Assembly: GCA_002309295.1 (NCBI GenBank)
Contig: DBXF01000067.1
Location: 5,272 to 48,523, forward strand
DNA from: Bacteroidales bacterium UBA1219
GTDB lineage: Bacteria > Bacteroidota > Bacteroidia > Bacteroidales > P3
Length of the DNA stretch: 43,252 nt
Direction: 5' to 3'
Below, one piece after another: positions 1 to 7,939 of the stretch. The position numbers and the translations under genes were made by a program. The notes beneath the pieces were generated by a model. That model had not been told where the DNA came from and did no database searches. It saw nothing but the letters and a program-made list of their open reading frames with translations. The number at the start of each line of letters is the position of its first letter. Positions within the stretch are counted from its first letter, which is position 1.

Positions 1-357
1 GTTGTAGTCGTCCACGCTGATTTTCTTGCCGATGTCCTCCTTGGTGATGCCGAGTTTCTTCTCCACGCCGAGTTCCACGGGCAGACCGTGGGTGTCCCAG
101 CCGGCTTTGCGATCCACAAAGAACCCCTTCATAGTTTTGTAGCGGCAGAAAATATCTTTTATGCTACGTGCCATAACGTGGTGAATGCCAGGCACTCCGT
201 TTGCCGACGGAGGACCTTCGTAGAATACGAAAGGCGTTTTTCCTTCGGAGAGTTCGAGACTTTTGTGGAAGGTGTCGTTTTCTTCCCAATAACGGCGAAT
301 TTCCTCGCCGAGAGCGGTCATGTCTAATTGCTTGTACTCGTTATACTTATCGGACAT
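1..357 (-). CDS. ileS: Isoleucyl-tRNA synthetase, N-terminal fragment (cut by window edge)
   Basis: Class I aminoacyl-tRNA synthetase that charges tRNA-Ile in the cytoplasm. Only the first 119 codons are present; the frame is open to base 1, so the gene continues beyond the window. The translation starts MSDKYNEYKQLDM and contains the IleRS N-terminal block FYEGPPSANGVPGIHHVMAR, in which GIHH is the class I HIGH-type ATP-binding motif. It is followed by the GWDTHGLPVE block, which is typical of the Ile/Val/Leu synthetases and here fits IleRS best. The start is the ATG at 357. A TATATTTG box (complement of 430-437) lies about 75 bases upstream and could be its -7 element, though no good -33 box pairs with it. 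Confident in the family and start. Confidence 0.93.
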   Translation of the reverse strand, partial: MSDKYNEYKQLDMTALGEEIRRYWEENDTFHKSLELSEGKTPFVFYEGPPSANGVPGIHHVMARSIKDIFCRYKTMKGFFVDRKAGWDTHGLPVELGVEKKLGITKEDIGKKISVDDYN

Positions 358-446
358 TGTTATAAAAAATTATATATATCACTATCTGTCAGCCGTTTAA
401 CCCACGACCGACTAATTATAATTAACCTGCAAATATACGATTTTTT

Positions 447-566
447 TGTGAAAAGTGATTAGTGACTGGTGATTTGTTTTGGGAAAGTGAGCTGTGATGA
501 AGAATGTGGTTATTTACTGGTGACTAGTGATTTATTTTTGGAAAGTGGCTATGATGAATAAAACCA
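447..566. repeat. Degenerate direct repeat, two tandem copies (period about 58)
   Basis: Two copies of a GT-rich unit follow each other. GTGACTGGTGATTTGTTTT near 462-480 is matched by GTGACTAGTGATTTATTTTT near 520-539, each followed by GGAAAGTG and then a TGATGAA. A third, more diverged copy lies at 1090-1171. The units sit in the gaps on both sides of the small gene at 602-1036. No open reading frame is associated with them. They look like dispersed intergenic repeats; their function is unknown. Confidence 0.55.
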
Positions 567-601
567 GACAGGGTGAAATATGAAATAATCCGACACCTTT
601 G

Positions 602-1036
602 TCAGTTGTCTTGGAATTTCCAGTTACAGATGGATTGGTACAGGTTTTGTGTTTCCACAGAGTCTTTGGTATTGATGTACAAAACATCGTCTTTGCAAGT
701 GAGTCTCACAAAAATTGGTATCCCACTATTAATAAACAACTTGCATTTTGAATCATCTTCCAAAACGAACTCACCTTTGCATAAATTGTTCCCAGCAAAA
801 CCGTTCGATCGTTCTTTGATTGGCGGCAACTCGTCGACAATCTCGATATTTAGAATGTCCTTTTTGAGAATATCCATTCCATACAGCCCTTGAATATCCA
901 TCTCCTGCGGTTTCAGAACTACCTTGTTTTCAACAGAACCCCTGAACGCCAAAATAATGATTACAGCAAGAGTGCTGAATATTACAATGAGGTAAAACAC
1001 CGTTATGAACCTATTCTTTTTTTTCTTGTCTTTCAA
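602..1036 (-). CDS. Small membrane-anchored protein, possibly PH-like domain
   Basis: I do not recognise this 144-residue protein with certainty. It has a lysine/arginine-rich start (MKDKKKKNR), one hydrophobic helix at about residues 9-31, and a soluble C-terminal domain of about 110 residues. The domain's short beta-like stretches and closing pattern LYINTKDSVETQNLY resemble small bacterial PH-domain proteins common in Bacteroidota; this is a weak, memory-based comparison. The charge pattern predicts the N-terminus inside and the domain outside the cytoplasmic membrane. A possible -7 box TATCTTTG lies at the complement of 1073-1080. The gene stands alone between ileS and manC and is flanked by degenerate repeats (447-566 and 1090-1171). 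Confidence 0.6.
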   Translation of the reverse strand: MKDKKKKNRFITVFYLIVIFSTLAVIIILAFRGSVENKVVLKPQEMDIQGLYGMDILKKDILNIEIVDELPPIKERSNGFAGNNLCKGEFVLEDDSKCKLFINSGIPIFVRLTCKDDVLYINTKDSVETQNLYQSICNWKFQDN

Positions 1037-1089
1037 ATAATTACACCTTTTTAAGAAAACAATTTCAACCTACAAAGATATGTATTTTT

Positions 1090-1171
1090 TGTAAAAAGTG
1101 CGCTGTGAACAGCGAACTGTGATGAAAAATGTGGTAAATTACAGGTTACTAGCAATTTGTTTTTGAAAAAT
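1090..1171. repeat. Diverged third copy of the intergenic repeat
   Basis: The stretch GAACTGTGATGAAAAATGTGG followed by GGTTACTAGCAATTTGTTTT matches the order of motifs in the two copies at 447-566, on the other side of the small gene. Similarity is clear by eye but degenerate, and the exact borders are uncertain. Confidence 0.45.
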
Positions 1172-1192
1172 GTCAGGCATTTTCACTCGCTC

Positions 1193-1223
1193 TTGCCCGT
1201 ATGAAAAAAAAATCGTATTTTTG
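1193..1223 (+). promoter_or_regulatory. Promoter of manC
   Basis: TTG at 1193-1195, a 20-base spacer, and TATTTTTG at 1216-1223 match the Bacteroidota promoter pattern. Transcription would begin around 1230, leaving a leader of under 20 bases before the ATG at 1247. Confidence 0.6.
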
Positions 1224-1246
1224 CACTTTCAAAAAATACAAACATC

Positions 1247-2326
1247 ATGCAAAACAACAACTACTGTATAATAATGGCCGGAGGCATAGGAAGCCGTTTC
1301 TGGCCGGTAAGCAAAACGGAGTGTCCCAAACAGTTCCTCGACATCCTTGGCACGGGAAAAAGCTTTATCCGCAGCACTTTCGAGAGGTTTCTGCCCATTG
1401 TGCCGCCTCAGAATTTCCTGGTGGTAACCAACGCCATGTACAAAGACCTTGTGCTACAGCACATCCCCGAACTCACCGAGAGTCAAGTGCTTTGCGAGCC
1501 TATGCGCCGCAACACCGCTCCCTGCATAGCCTACGCCGCCTACCATATAATGGCACAAAACAGCGATTGCAACATAGTTGTAACCCCCGCCGACCATCTT
1601 GTAACCAACGAGGCCGAATTCCAACGCATCATCAGCACCGGATTCGACTTCGTTTCCAAACCGGAAAACAGCAAAGCATTGCTCACCATCGGCATCAAAC
1701 CCACAAGACCCGAAACCGGCTACGGCTACATACAAACCCCCGACGCCAACTGCACGGAAGGAGCAGTAACCAAGGTAGCCAGTTTCACCGAAAAGCCCAA
1801 CCTCGAGAAAGCCGTGCAGTTCCTCGAAAGCGGTCGTTATCTGTGGAACTCCGGCATCTTCATCTGGTCGATGGAAGGAATCCTGTCGGCATTAAATCAA
1901 TTCATCCCCAACCTTACCGAGATTTTCAACGAAGGCAAGGCCAAGTTCGGCACCGCCGACGAGCAAGCGTTCATCAGCGGCAACTTCCACCGCTGTCCCG
2001 ACATCTCCATCGACTATGGTGTGATGGAGAAATCGCCACTCACCTACACCATCCCCGCCGACTTCGGCTGGAGCGACATAGGCACTTGGGGCTCGCTGTT
2101 CACCCATGCACAAAAGGATGCCGAGAACAATGCCGTTAAAGGCAACGTGGTTGTGGAGGAATGCAGCAACACCGTGATAAATATCGAACCCAGCGTTGAA
2201 GCCATTGTGCAGGGCATGGACGAATGTCTTGTGGCCTACAGCGGCAAATCGTTGCTTGTATGCCGCCTTAAGGACGAGCAGCGCATCAAGGAATGGGTAG
2301 CTGCTTTAAACGCAAAAAAACAGTAA
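1247..2326 (+). CDS. manC: Mannose-1-phosphate guanylyltransferase (GDP-mannose pyrophosphorylase)
   Basis: Makes GDP-mannose from mannose-1-phosphate and GTP, the precursor for mannosyl and fucosyl groups in surface polysaccharide and glycoprotein glycans. The 359-residue protein has the sugar-nucleotidyltransferase signature at its N-terminus (MAGGIGSRFWPVSKTECPKQ, residues 10-29), the VTPADHL block (about 112-118), the FTEKP block and DFGWSDIGTWGSL near residue 270. This is the length of the single-domain form; no C-terminal phosphomannose isomerase cupin is attached. The start ATG lies just after a good promoter, and the gene is single, ending in a strong hairpin terminator at 2354. Confidence 0.92.
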   Translation: MQNNNYCIIMAGGIGSRFWPVSKTECPKQFLDILGTGKSFIRSTFERFLPIVPPQNFLVVTNAMYKDLVLQHIPELTESQVLCEPMRRNTAPCIAYAAYHIMAQNSDCNIVVTPADHLVTNEAEFQRIISTGFDFVSKPENSKALLTIGIKPTRPETGYGYIQTPDANCTEGAVTKVASFTEKPNLEKAVQFLESGRYLWNSGIFIWSMEGILSALNQFIPNLTEIFNEGKAKFGTADEQAFISGNFHRCPDISIDYGVMEKSPLTYTIPADFGWSDIGTWGSLFTHAQKDAENNAVKGNVVVEECSNTVINIEPSVEAIVQGMDECLVAYSGKSLLVCRLKDEQRIKEWVAALNAKKQ

Positions 2327-2353
2327 TTACGCTCTGATTTTAAAAAATGCAAT

Positions 2354-2389
2354 AGTGCCTGCCGCGTTGCGGCAGGCACTAATTTTTTA
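2354..2389 (+). terminator. Terminator of manC
   Basis: A perfect 12-base stem, AGTGCCTGCCGC (2354-2365) pairing with GCGGCAGGCACT (2369-2380), has a 3-base loop and is followed by AATTTTTTAT. This is a rho-independent terminator 27 bases after the manC stop. Confidence 0.9.
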
Positions 2390-2403
2390 TTCGATTGCGG
2401 GCA

Positions 2404-2434
2404 TAAAAAAAGAGGACTCGATTGAGTCCTCTTT
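2404..2434 (-). terminator. Terminator of the OmpA-family gene
   Basis: AAAGAGGACTC (2409-2419) pairs with GAGTCCTCTTT (2424-2434) around a 4-base loop. Read on the minus strand the stem is followed by a T-run (complement of 2404-2410), which fits a terminator 20 bases after the stop codon of the 2454-3767 gene. Confidence 0.85.
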
Positions 2435-2453
2435 CATATTTTGGATTTGAATA

Positions 2454-3767
2454 CTATTCTTCGTCCATGTTTACGTAGAAAGAAGTTCTGCGGTTGATGC
2501 TGAATTTGCAGTCACCGAAGCATTCACGTTTACCTTTCCATTCAGTGGTCAGACGATCGCCGTCGATGCCGTATTTTTCAACGAGAAGTCTCTTAACTTC
2601 TTTAGCACGTTTTTCGGACAGTTTGTCGTTGTATTCGTAGCTAGCGGGTTCGTCGCAGAAGCTGATGATGGTGAATTTGGTGTCGGAGTTGTTCTTCATA
2701 ACTTCAGCAACAGCTTCGAGTTTTCTCATCTGATCCGAAGGAACTTTCCATACATCGTTCGGGTAGAGGATAGACAGAGGCATACCATAGAGGTTCTGCT
2801 GGTTGTCTTTCACGTTTTTCAGAGCATTGCGCATACGGTCGTTGTCGGCTTCAGCTTTGTCAAGTTGATCTTGCAGTTTGCCATTCTCGTCTTCAAGAGC
2901 AGCGATTTTGTTTTTAAGATCGTTTTCCTGTTCTTTGGCCTTTGCCAGTTCGTCGTTAGCATCTTCGAGGTCTTTAGCAAGGGAGTCAAATCTTTCCTGG
3001 GTGAGGAGTTTTTCTTGTTCAACGCGAGCCTTGTCGGTAGCTGTTACGCCAAGGTGGAATTCAAGTCCGATAGGAATGTAGAGGTAAGTACCAACCCAGT
3101 CGGCGTTGTGGATTTGAGGTATGTCAGCAATTGCATAGAGAGTGGGTTCAACATACACAGAGAGAAGATCAATGAATCTCCACGAAACACCCATACCAAG
3201 ATTGCCATTGAAAACAGTTTTCCCAAGCCAAAGGTCTTCGCTACCATCTGTTGTATGTCTGTCTGCATCGGGAAGGAATCTTGTATTACCCATACCTGCC
3301 AACAGATACCACTGCCATTTGCGATAAGGATCTTTGTAACCCTTGATAGCATCGATAATTGAGAATGTAACATCAATATCCCAATTCAAATGTTCGCCAA
3401 TGTAGTTAAGGTTGGGACGAATACTATGACCATCCGGCTGAATTCTCCAAAGGTTTATGTTTTTGATTTTGGAATCAACATCCGAATAGTTGAATTGGAA
3501 GCGAAGATCCCATACATGGTTCAGTTCTTTGGCCAAGAAACCGCCAATACCCCAACTCCAACGTTCATGTGGGTTAAAAGCATGTATAGCAGGATCAATG
3601 GTTTCTTTCTGGAGTCTCCATGTCCAACCGCCATTGATACCAACTGACCAATTGCTCCATAATCCGTAGTGCGGATAATGTGCTTGCGATGTACTTTCTT
3701 GTGCATAAGCTCCACTAAAGCCTAACACAAAGCATGCAACTAATGCAAATTTTAATGTTTTTTTCAT
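2454..3767 (-). CDS. OmpA-family outer-membrane protein with coiled-coil linker
   Basis: Probable abundant outer-membrane protein that ties the outer membrane to peptidoglycan. The 437 residues contain a signal peptide (residues 1-22, ending GAYA, then QES). An aromatic-rich region to about residue 240, with alternating beta-strand character, is expected to form a barrel. A strongly charged coiled coil spans about 241-318 (KDLEDANDELAKAKEQEND and onwards). The C-terminal OmpA-like peptidoglycan-binding domain includes YNDKLSEKRAKEVKRLLVEK, which keeps the usual N, LS and RA positions. The usual GHTD is replaced by SFCD, but the aspartate that contacts diaminopimelate is kept. The gene is monocistronic with a hairpin terminator; a TAACTTTG box (complement of 3870-3877) probably drives it. 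Confidence 0.85.
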   Translation of the reverse strand: MKKTLKFALVACFVLGFSGAYAQESTSQAHYPHYGLWSNWSVGINGGWTWRLQKETIDPAIHAFNPHERWSWGIGGFLAKELNHVWDLRFQFNYSDVDSKIKNINLWRIQPDGHSIRPNLNYIGEHLNWDIDVTFSIIDAIKGYKDPYRKWQWYLLAGMGNTRFLPDADRHTTDGSEDLWLGKTVFNGNLGMGVSWRFIDLLSVYVEPTLYAIADIPQIHNADWVGTYLYIPIGLEFHLGVTATDKARVEQEKLLTQERFDSLAKDLEDANDELAKAKEQENDLKNKIAALEDENGKLQDQLDKAEADNDRMRNALKNVKDNQQNLYGMPLSILYPNDVWKVPSDQMRKLEAVAEVMKNNSDTKFTIISFCDEPASYEYNDKLSEKRAKEVKRLLVEKYGIDGDRLTTEWKGKRECFGDCKFSINRRTSFYVNMDEE

Positions 3768-4203
3768 TTTACTATCAATTAATTATGTTTTTATTCCGTT
3801 TTTTTTTCTTTAATTTTTAATGTATTTGCTACAAAAACAAACACTCCTTTTTACGCAAAAAGGACTTTGCAAAGTTACATATTTTTTTTCATTTATAGCA
3901 CTTTTACACATTTTTTTTTAATTTTTTTTTACAATTATCACATTTTCAAACAATTAGAAAAAGACTAAAAAACGCATTTTTTTATTTATCTGAAGTAAAT
4001 AAGTAGTTGAGTAGATATCTTTTTTCTCTAAATAAACACAATTCTGTTGAAAATTGTGACGTTTTTTTTCATTGAAATTCAACATTTTTTTCGTAACTTT
4101 GAAGCGATGAAAAAAAACACTTTTGTAGCCGATACCCGACTATAAACTTTTGTACATCAATTATTTTTATCGTAACACAAACAATTACAACCTATAATAA
4201 AAC
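3768..4203. other. AT-rich divergent promoter region between ompA-type gene and clpC
   Basis: No credible gene. The 436 bases are very AT-rich with long T-runs. They carry the presumed -7 box of the minus-strand OmpA gene (TAACTTTG, complement of 3870-3877) and the clpC promoter at 4072-4101, leaving a leader of about 95 bases before clpC. I see no strong hairpin or operator-like inverted repeat in it. Confidence 0.6.
4072..4101 (+). promoter_or_regulatory. Promoter of clpC-thiL-recQ
   Basis: TTG at 4072-4074, exactly 19 bases, then TAACTTTG at 4094-4101. This is the best match to the Bacteroidota consensus in the window. Transcription would start near 4108 and give a leader of roughly 95 bases. 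Confidence 0.75.
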
Positions 4204-6840
4204 ATGAACCGCCCGACACTGAGCCATAGAGCTGCCAACGTGATATCCAACAGCAGGGACGAAGCCATACGCCTTAAAAGTCAAAACATTGGCGTGGAGC
4301 ACCTATTTCTCGGCATATTGCGCGAAAAAGATTGTTCCGCCATGAAAATACTATACGAATCGAACATAGACACTGCCAACATTCGCCTGCGCATAGAACG
4401 TGCCCTGGCCTCTATCGGTGAAAATGTGAGATACTCTGCCGACGACGAAGTCCCTTTCATGAAACAAACCGAAAACGTCATCCGCATTGCAAGTCTCATT
4501 TCCAAGGAGTTCAAAAGCAACGAGATAAAAACGGAGCACATTCTTTTAGCCATGCTGCGTAACAACGACAACATTGTGTCCCAATTACTTGTTGAAAATG
4601 GTCTCGACCTCGAGAAAGCAAAATCGATTTGTCAAACCTTGAGTACCGACGGCGACAGTCAAACCAAAAACACCAACGACGGCTCTTTGCCCGATTATCA
4701 ATCAAGTGCATCTTTCGACGACGACGATGAAGAAGACGACGATGATTTCGGTGCTTCCAACATCCCTTCGCAGAACAAACCCTCGGCCGGTTCGAAAAAC
4801 AGTCGCACTCCAGCCTTGGACAATTTCGGTCGCGACCTAACCAAAGCCGCCGCCGAAAAACGTCTCGACCCCATAGTAGGACGCGAAAAGGAATTGGAGC
4901 GCATAGCTCAGATCCTCAGCCGACGTAAGAAAAACAACCCCATACTCATAGGCGAACCGGGCGTGGGAAAATCGGCCATTGCCGAAGGACTTGCAATACG
5001 CATAAGCGAAGGCAAAGTACCTCGCACCCTTTACGGCAAACGCGTCATCACTCTAGACCTTGCATCACTTGTGGCAGGCACCAAATACCGCGGTCAGTTT
5101 GAGGAACGCATGAAAGCCATCCTGAAAGAACTGGAACAAAATCCCGACATAATTGTATTCATCGACGAGATACACACTATTGTCGGAGCCGGTGGTGCTG
5201 CCGGATCGCTCGACGCTTCCAACATGTTCAAGCCGGCTCTGGCCAGGGGCGAACTACAATGCATAGGTGCTACGACTCTCGACGAATATCGTCAGTACAT
5301 CGAAAAGGACGGAGCCCTTGAACGCCGGTTCCAAAAAGTGCTTGTGGATGCCACTACTCCCGAGGAAACGGTTACTATATTAAACAATATCAAAGACAAA
5401 TACGAAGATCACCATCTGGTGACCTATTCGCCGGAGGCTCTCGAAGCCTGCGTTTCGCTTACAAACCGCTATATCAGCGACAGGCTTCTTCCCGACAAGG
5501 CCATCGACGCCATGGACGAGGCCGGCGCGCGCGTACATATATCTAATATAGAGGTGCCTCCGGAAATTATCGCCCTTGAGGAAGAAATTGCCAAAGTGGT
5601 GGCAAAAAAGAAAGAGGTGTTGGCTCAGAAAAACTACAACGAAGCCGCCGAATACCGCGACCAAGAACGCGAACTCAACGCCAAACTCAGCGACGTGAAA
5701 CGTCAATGGGAAATTGACGAAAAGAAAAAACGCATCACTATAACAGAACAGGATGTGGCCGAAGTAGTGGCCATGATGACCGGCGTGCCGGTACAACGCA
5801 TTGCCCAAAGCGAGACCAACCGTCTGCTGAGCATGGAAAACGACCTGCAAAGCAAAGTAATAGGTCAGGACGAGGCCGTGAAGAAAATAGCCAAGGCTAT
5901 ACGCCGCAACCGCGCCGGACTGAAAGACCCCAACAAACCCATAGGATCGTTTATTTTCCTCGGACCCACGGGCGTTGGAAAGACCTACCTGGCCAAAGTG
6001 CTGGCACAATATCTGTTCGACACCGAAAGTGCCATGATACGCATCGACATGAGTGAGTACATGGAGAAATTCGCCGTGTCGCGACTGATAGGAGCGCCTC
6101 CGGGATACGTCGGCTACGAAGAGGGCGGCCAACTCACCGAGAAAGTACGTCGCAAACCCTACTCCATAGTGCTGCTCGACGAGATAGAAAAAGCCCACCC
6201 CGACGTGTTCAACCTGTTGCTACAGGTGCTCGACGACGGTCAGCTTACCGACGGCATGGGCCGCAAGGTAGATTTCAAAAACACCATAGTGATTATGACC
6301 TCCAACATCGGGTCACGACAGCTCAAGGAGTTCGGCACAGGCGTGGGATTCAACACCTCGGCACGCGAGAGCAACCGCGCCGAAATGGAGAAAGACGTGA
6401 TAGAAAAGGCCATGAAAAAGGCTTTCGCACCGGAATTTCTCAACCGTATCGACGACGTTATCGTTTTCAACAACCTGAAACGTCCCGAAATACACAAGAT
6501 TATCGACATAGAGCTGAAAGGACTCTTCGGCAGGATAAACGAGATGGGATACTCCATCCACATCAGCGAAAGCGCCAAGGATTTCCTACTGGAAAAAGGT
6601 TGGGACCCCAATTTCGGTGCACGACCTCTGAAACGAGCAATCCAGAAATATATCGAAGACGAACTTGCCGAAGAGATTATCCGCTCATCGCTGCATAAAG
6701 GCGACGACATACTCATCGACACCGAAGACTTCGGCGAGAGCAAGATAATAAAATTCCGCATCACCAAAGGTCAGGACAACATCATCGCCGACAGCGAAGA
6801 GACAAAAGCCATTGCCGACCAACCAACCGAAAACGAATAA
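4204..6840 (+). CDS. clpC: ATP-dependent Clp protease ATP-binding subunit ClpC
   Basis: Hexameric AAA+ unfoldase that feeds substrates to ClpP in the cytoplasm. The 878 residues show a double Clp N-domain (about 1-150, including KSQNIGVEHLFLGIL) and an acidic linker (about residues 174-183, SFDDDDEEDDDDF). AAA module 1 follows, with Walker A GEPGVGKS at 250-257 and Walker B IVFIDEIHT. A UVR-like middle region has a coiled-coil character (KNYNEAAEYRDQERELNAKL). AAA module 2 has GPTGVGKT at 587-594, and a C-terminal D2-small domain ends the protein. The UVR-like middle domain marks ClpC rather than ClpA or ClpB. It is the first gene of a run with thiL (6-base gap) and recQ, behind a consensus promoter. 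The D/E-rich linker is longer and more acidic than I would expect, which may be a lineage trait. Confidence 0.95.
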   Translation: MNRPTLSHRAANVISNSRDEAIRLKSQNIGVEHLFLGILREKDCSAMKILYESNIDTANIRLRIERALASIGENVRYSADDEVPFMKQTENVIRIASLISKEFKSNEIKTEHILLAMLRNNDNIVSQLLVENGLDLEKAKSICQTLSTDGDSQTKNTNDGSLPDYQSSASFDDDDEEDDDDFGASNIPSQNKPSAGSKNSRTPALDNFGRDLTKAAAEKRLDPIVGREKELERIAQILSRRKKNNPILIGEPGVGKSAIAEGLAIRISEGKVPRTLYGKRVITLDLASLVAGTKYRGQFEERMKAILKELEQNPDIIVFIDEIHTIVGAGGAAGSLDASNMFKPALARGELQCIGATTLDEYRQYIEKDGALERRFQKVLVDATTPEETVTILNNIKDKYEDHHLVTYSPEALEACVSLTNRYISDRLLPDKAIDAMDEAGARVHISNIEVPPEIIALEEEIAKVVAKKKEVLAQKNYNEAAEYRDQERELNAKLSDVKRQWEIDEKKKRITITEQDVAEVVAMMTGVPVQRIAQSETNRLLSMENDLQSKVIGQDEAVKKIAKAIRRNRAGLKDPNKPIGSFIFLGPTGVGKTYLAKVLAQYLFDTESAMIRIDMSEYMEKFAVSRLIGAPPGYVGYEEGGQLTEKVRRKPYSIVLLDEIEKAHPDVFNLLLQVLDDGQLTDGMGRKVDFKNTIVIMTSNIGSRQLKEFGTGVGFNTSARESNRAEMEKDVIEKAMKKAFAPEFLNRIDDVIVFNNLKRPEIHKIIDIELKGLFGRINEMGYSIHISESAKDFLLEKGWDPNFGARPLKRAIQKYIEDELAEEIIRSSLHKGDDILIDTEDFGESKIIKFRITKGQDNIIADSEETKAIADQPTENE

Positions 6841-6846
6841 TTATTT

Positions 6847-7908
6847 ATGACCGAACAGGAAAACATAAAAACTACCAACATCGGGACTTTGGGCAAAAAC
6901 GCCCTTTTACAGAGGCTCACACAAGATTTCGAGGTGCATAACGAATCCACCCACATCGGCCTCGGCGACGATGCCTCGGCTGTAGGTAGCGGACAGAAAA
7001 AATCCGTTGTAGGCACCGCCATGATGGTGGAAGGCATACATTTCGACATGACCTACACTCCACTGCAACATCTTGGTTACAAAGTCGTTGCATTAGCAAT
7101 GGCCAAGGTGGTGGCGATGAACGCCCTGCCACGGCAGATAATGGTGAACATGGCCGTGTCGAGTCGCTACTCTGTGGAGGCGCTCGAGGAACTTTTTGCC
7201 GGCATACGCCGTATCTGCAAACGCTACGACACCGACCTCGCAGGATGCGACATCTGCTCGAGCATGAGCGGACTCACAATCTCCGTCACCGCCATTGGTG
7301 AGACAGAGAAAGAAAGCATCACCCGCTGCGACGGGGCCAAAGTCCACGACCTACTGTGCGCTTCGGGCGATTTCGGGTCGGCATACGCAGGGCTGCTGAT
7401 ACTGGAACGCGAGAAAGCCACTTTCAAGGCCAACCCCAATTTCCAACCCGACTTTGCCTCGCACGAATATGTGCTGGAACGTTTTCTGAAACCCGAGCCT
7501 CGCACCGACATAGTAAAATGGCTTGCCGAGAACAGCATTGTGCCCACCTCCATGACCAACGTGGCTGACGGACTTGCCGACGCAGCCATGCGTTTATGTA
7601 AGGAGTCGCACTGCGGATGCGAGATTTACGAGGAGCGCATACCCATAGACTACGGCACCTCGCATGTGTGCAGCGATTTCGGGACCAATATGTTACCCGT
7701 GTCGCTGGCACTCAACGGAGGCATGGACAACGAACTGCTTTTTTCGATAAAACAATCCGACTACGAAAAAATTAAAGGCTGTCCCAACATAGCCATTGTG
7801 GGTCACATTACCGAACAAAACCGCGGCGCCATTATGGTGACACCTCAAAACACCGCCATCGAACTAACCTCGCAAGGGTGGAACCCCTCGGTGCCTTCCA
7901 ACGAATAA
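6847..7908 (+). CDS. thiL: Thiamine-monophosphate kinase
   Basis: Phosphorylates thiamine monophosphate to the cofactor thiamine diphosphate, using ATP. The 353-residue protein has the PurM/AIR-synthase-like fold signature: GLGDDASAV at residues 38-46 (the Mg-nucleotide-binding aspartates), a GIHFDMTYTPLQHLGYKV block and a LAGCDICSS block. FGSAYAGLLILE and the SMTNVADGLADAAMR stretch near residue 236 complete the pattern. ThiL versus another PurM-family kinase is judged from the GDD and TPLQHLGYK motifs and the length. It begins 6 bases after the clpC stop, so it is almost surely co-transcribed; I see no functional link to ClpC. Confidence 0.85.
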   Translation: MTEQENIKTTNIGTLGKNALLQRLTQDFEVHNESTHIGLGDDASAVGSGQKKSVVGTAMMVEGIHFDMTYTPLQHLGYKVVALAMAKVVAMNALPRQIMVNMAVSSRYSVEALEELFAGIRRICKRYDTDLAGCDICSSMSGLTISVTAIGETEKESITRCDGAKVHDLLCASGDFGSAYAGLLILEREKATFKANPNFQPDFASHEYVLERFLKPEPRTDIVKWLAENSIVPTSMTNVADGLADAAMRLCKESHCGCEIYEERIPIDYGTSHVCSDFGTNMLPVSLALNGGMDNELLFSIKQSDYEKIKGCPNIAIVGHITEQNRGAIMVTPQNTAIELTSQGWNPSVPSNE

Positions 7909-7939
7909 ACCCGGCTGTCGTCCCTTATATATATAATGT

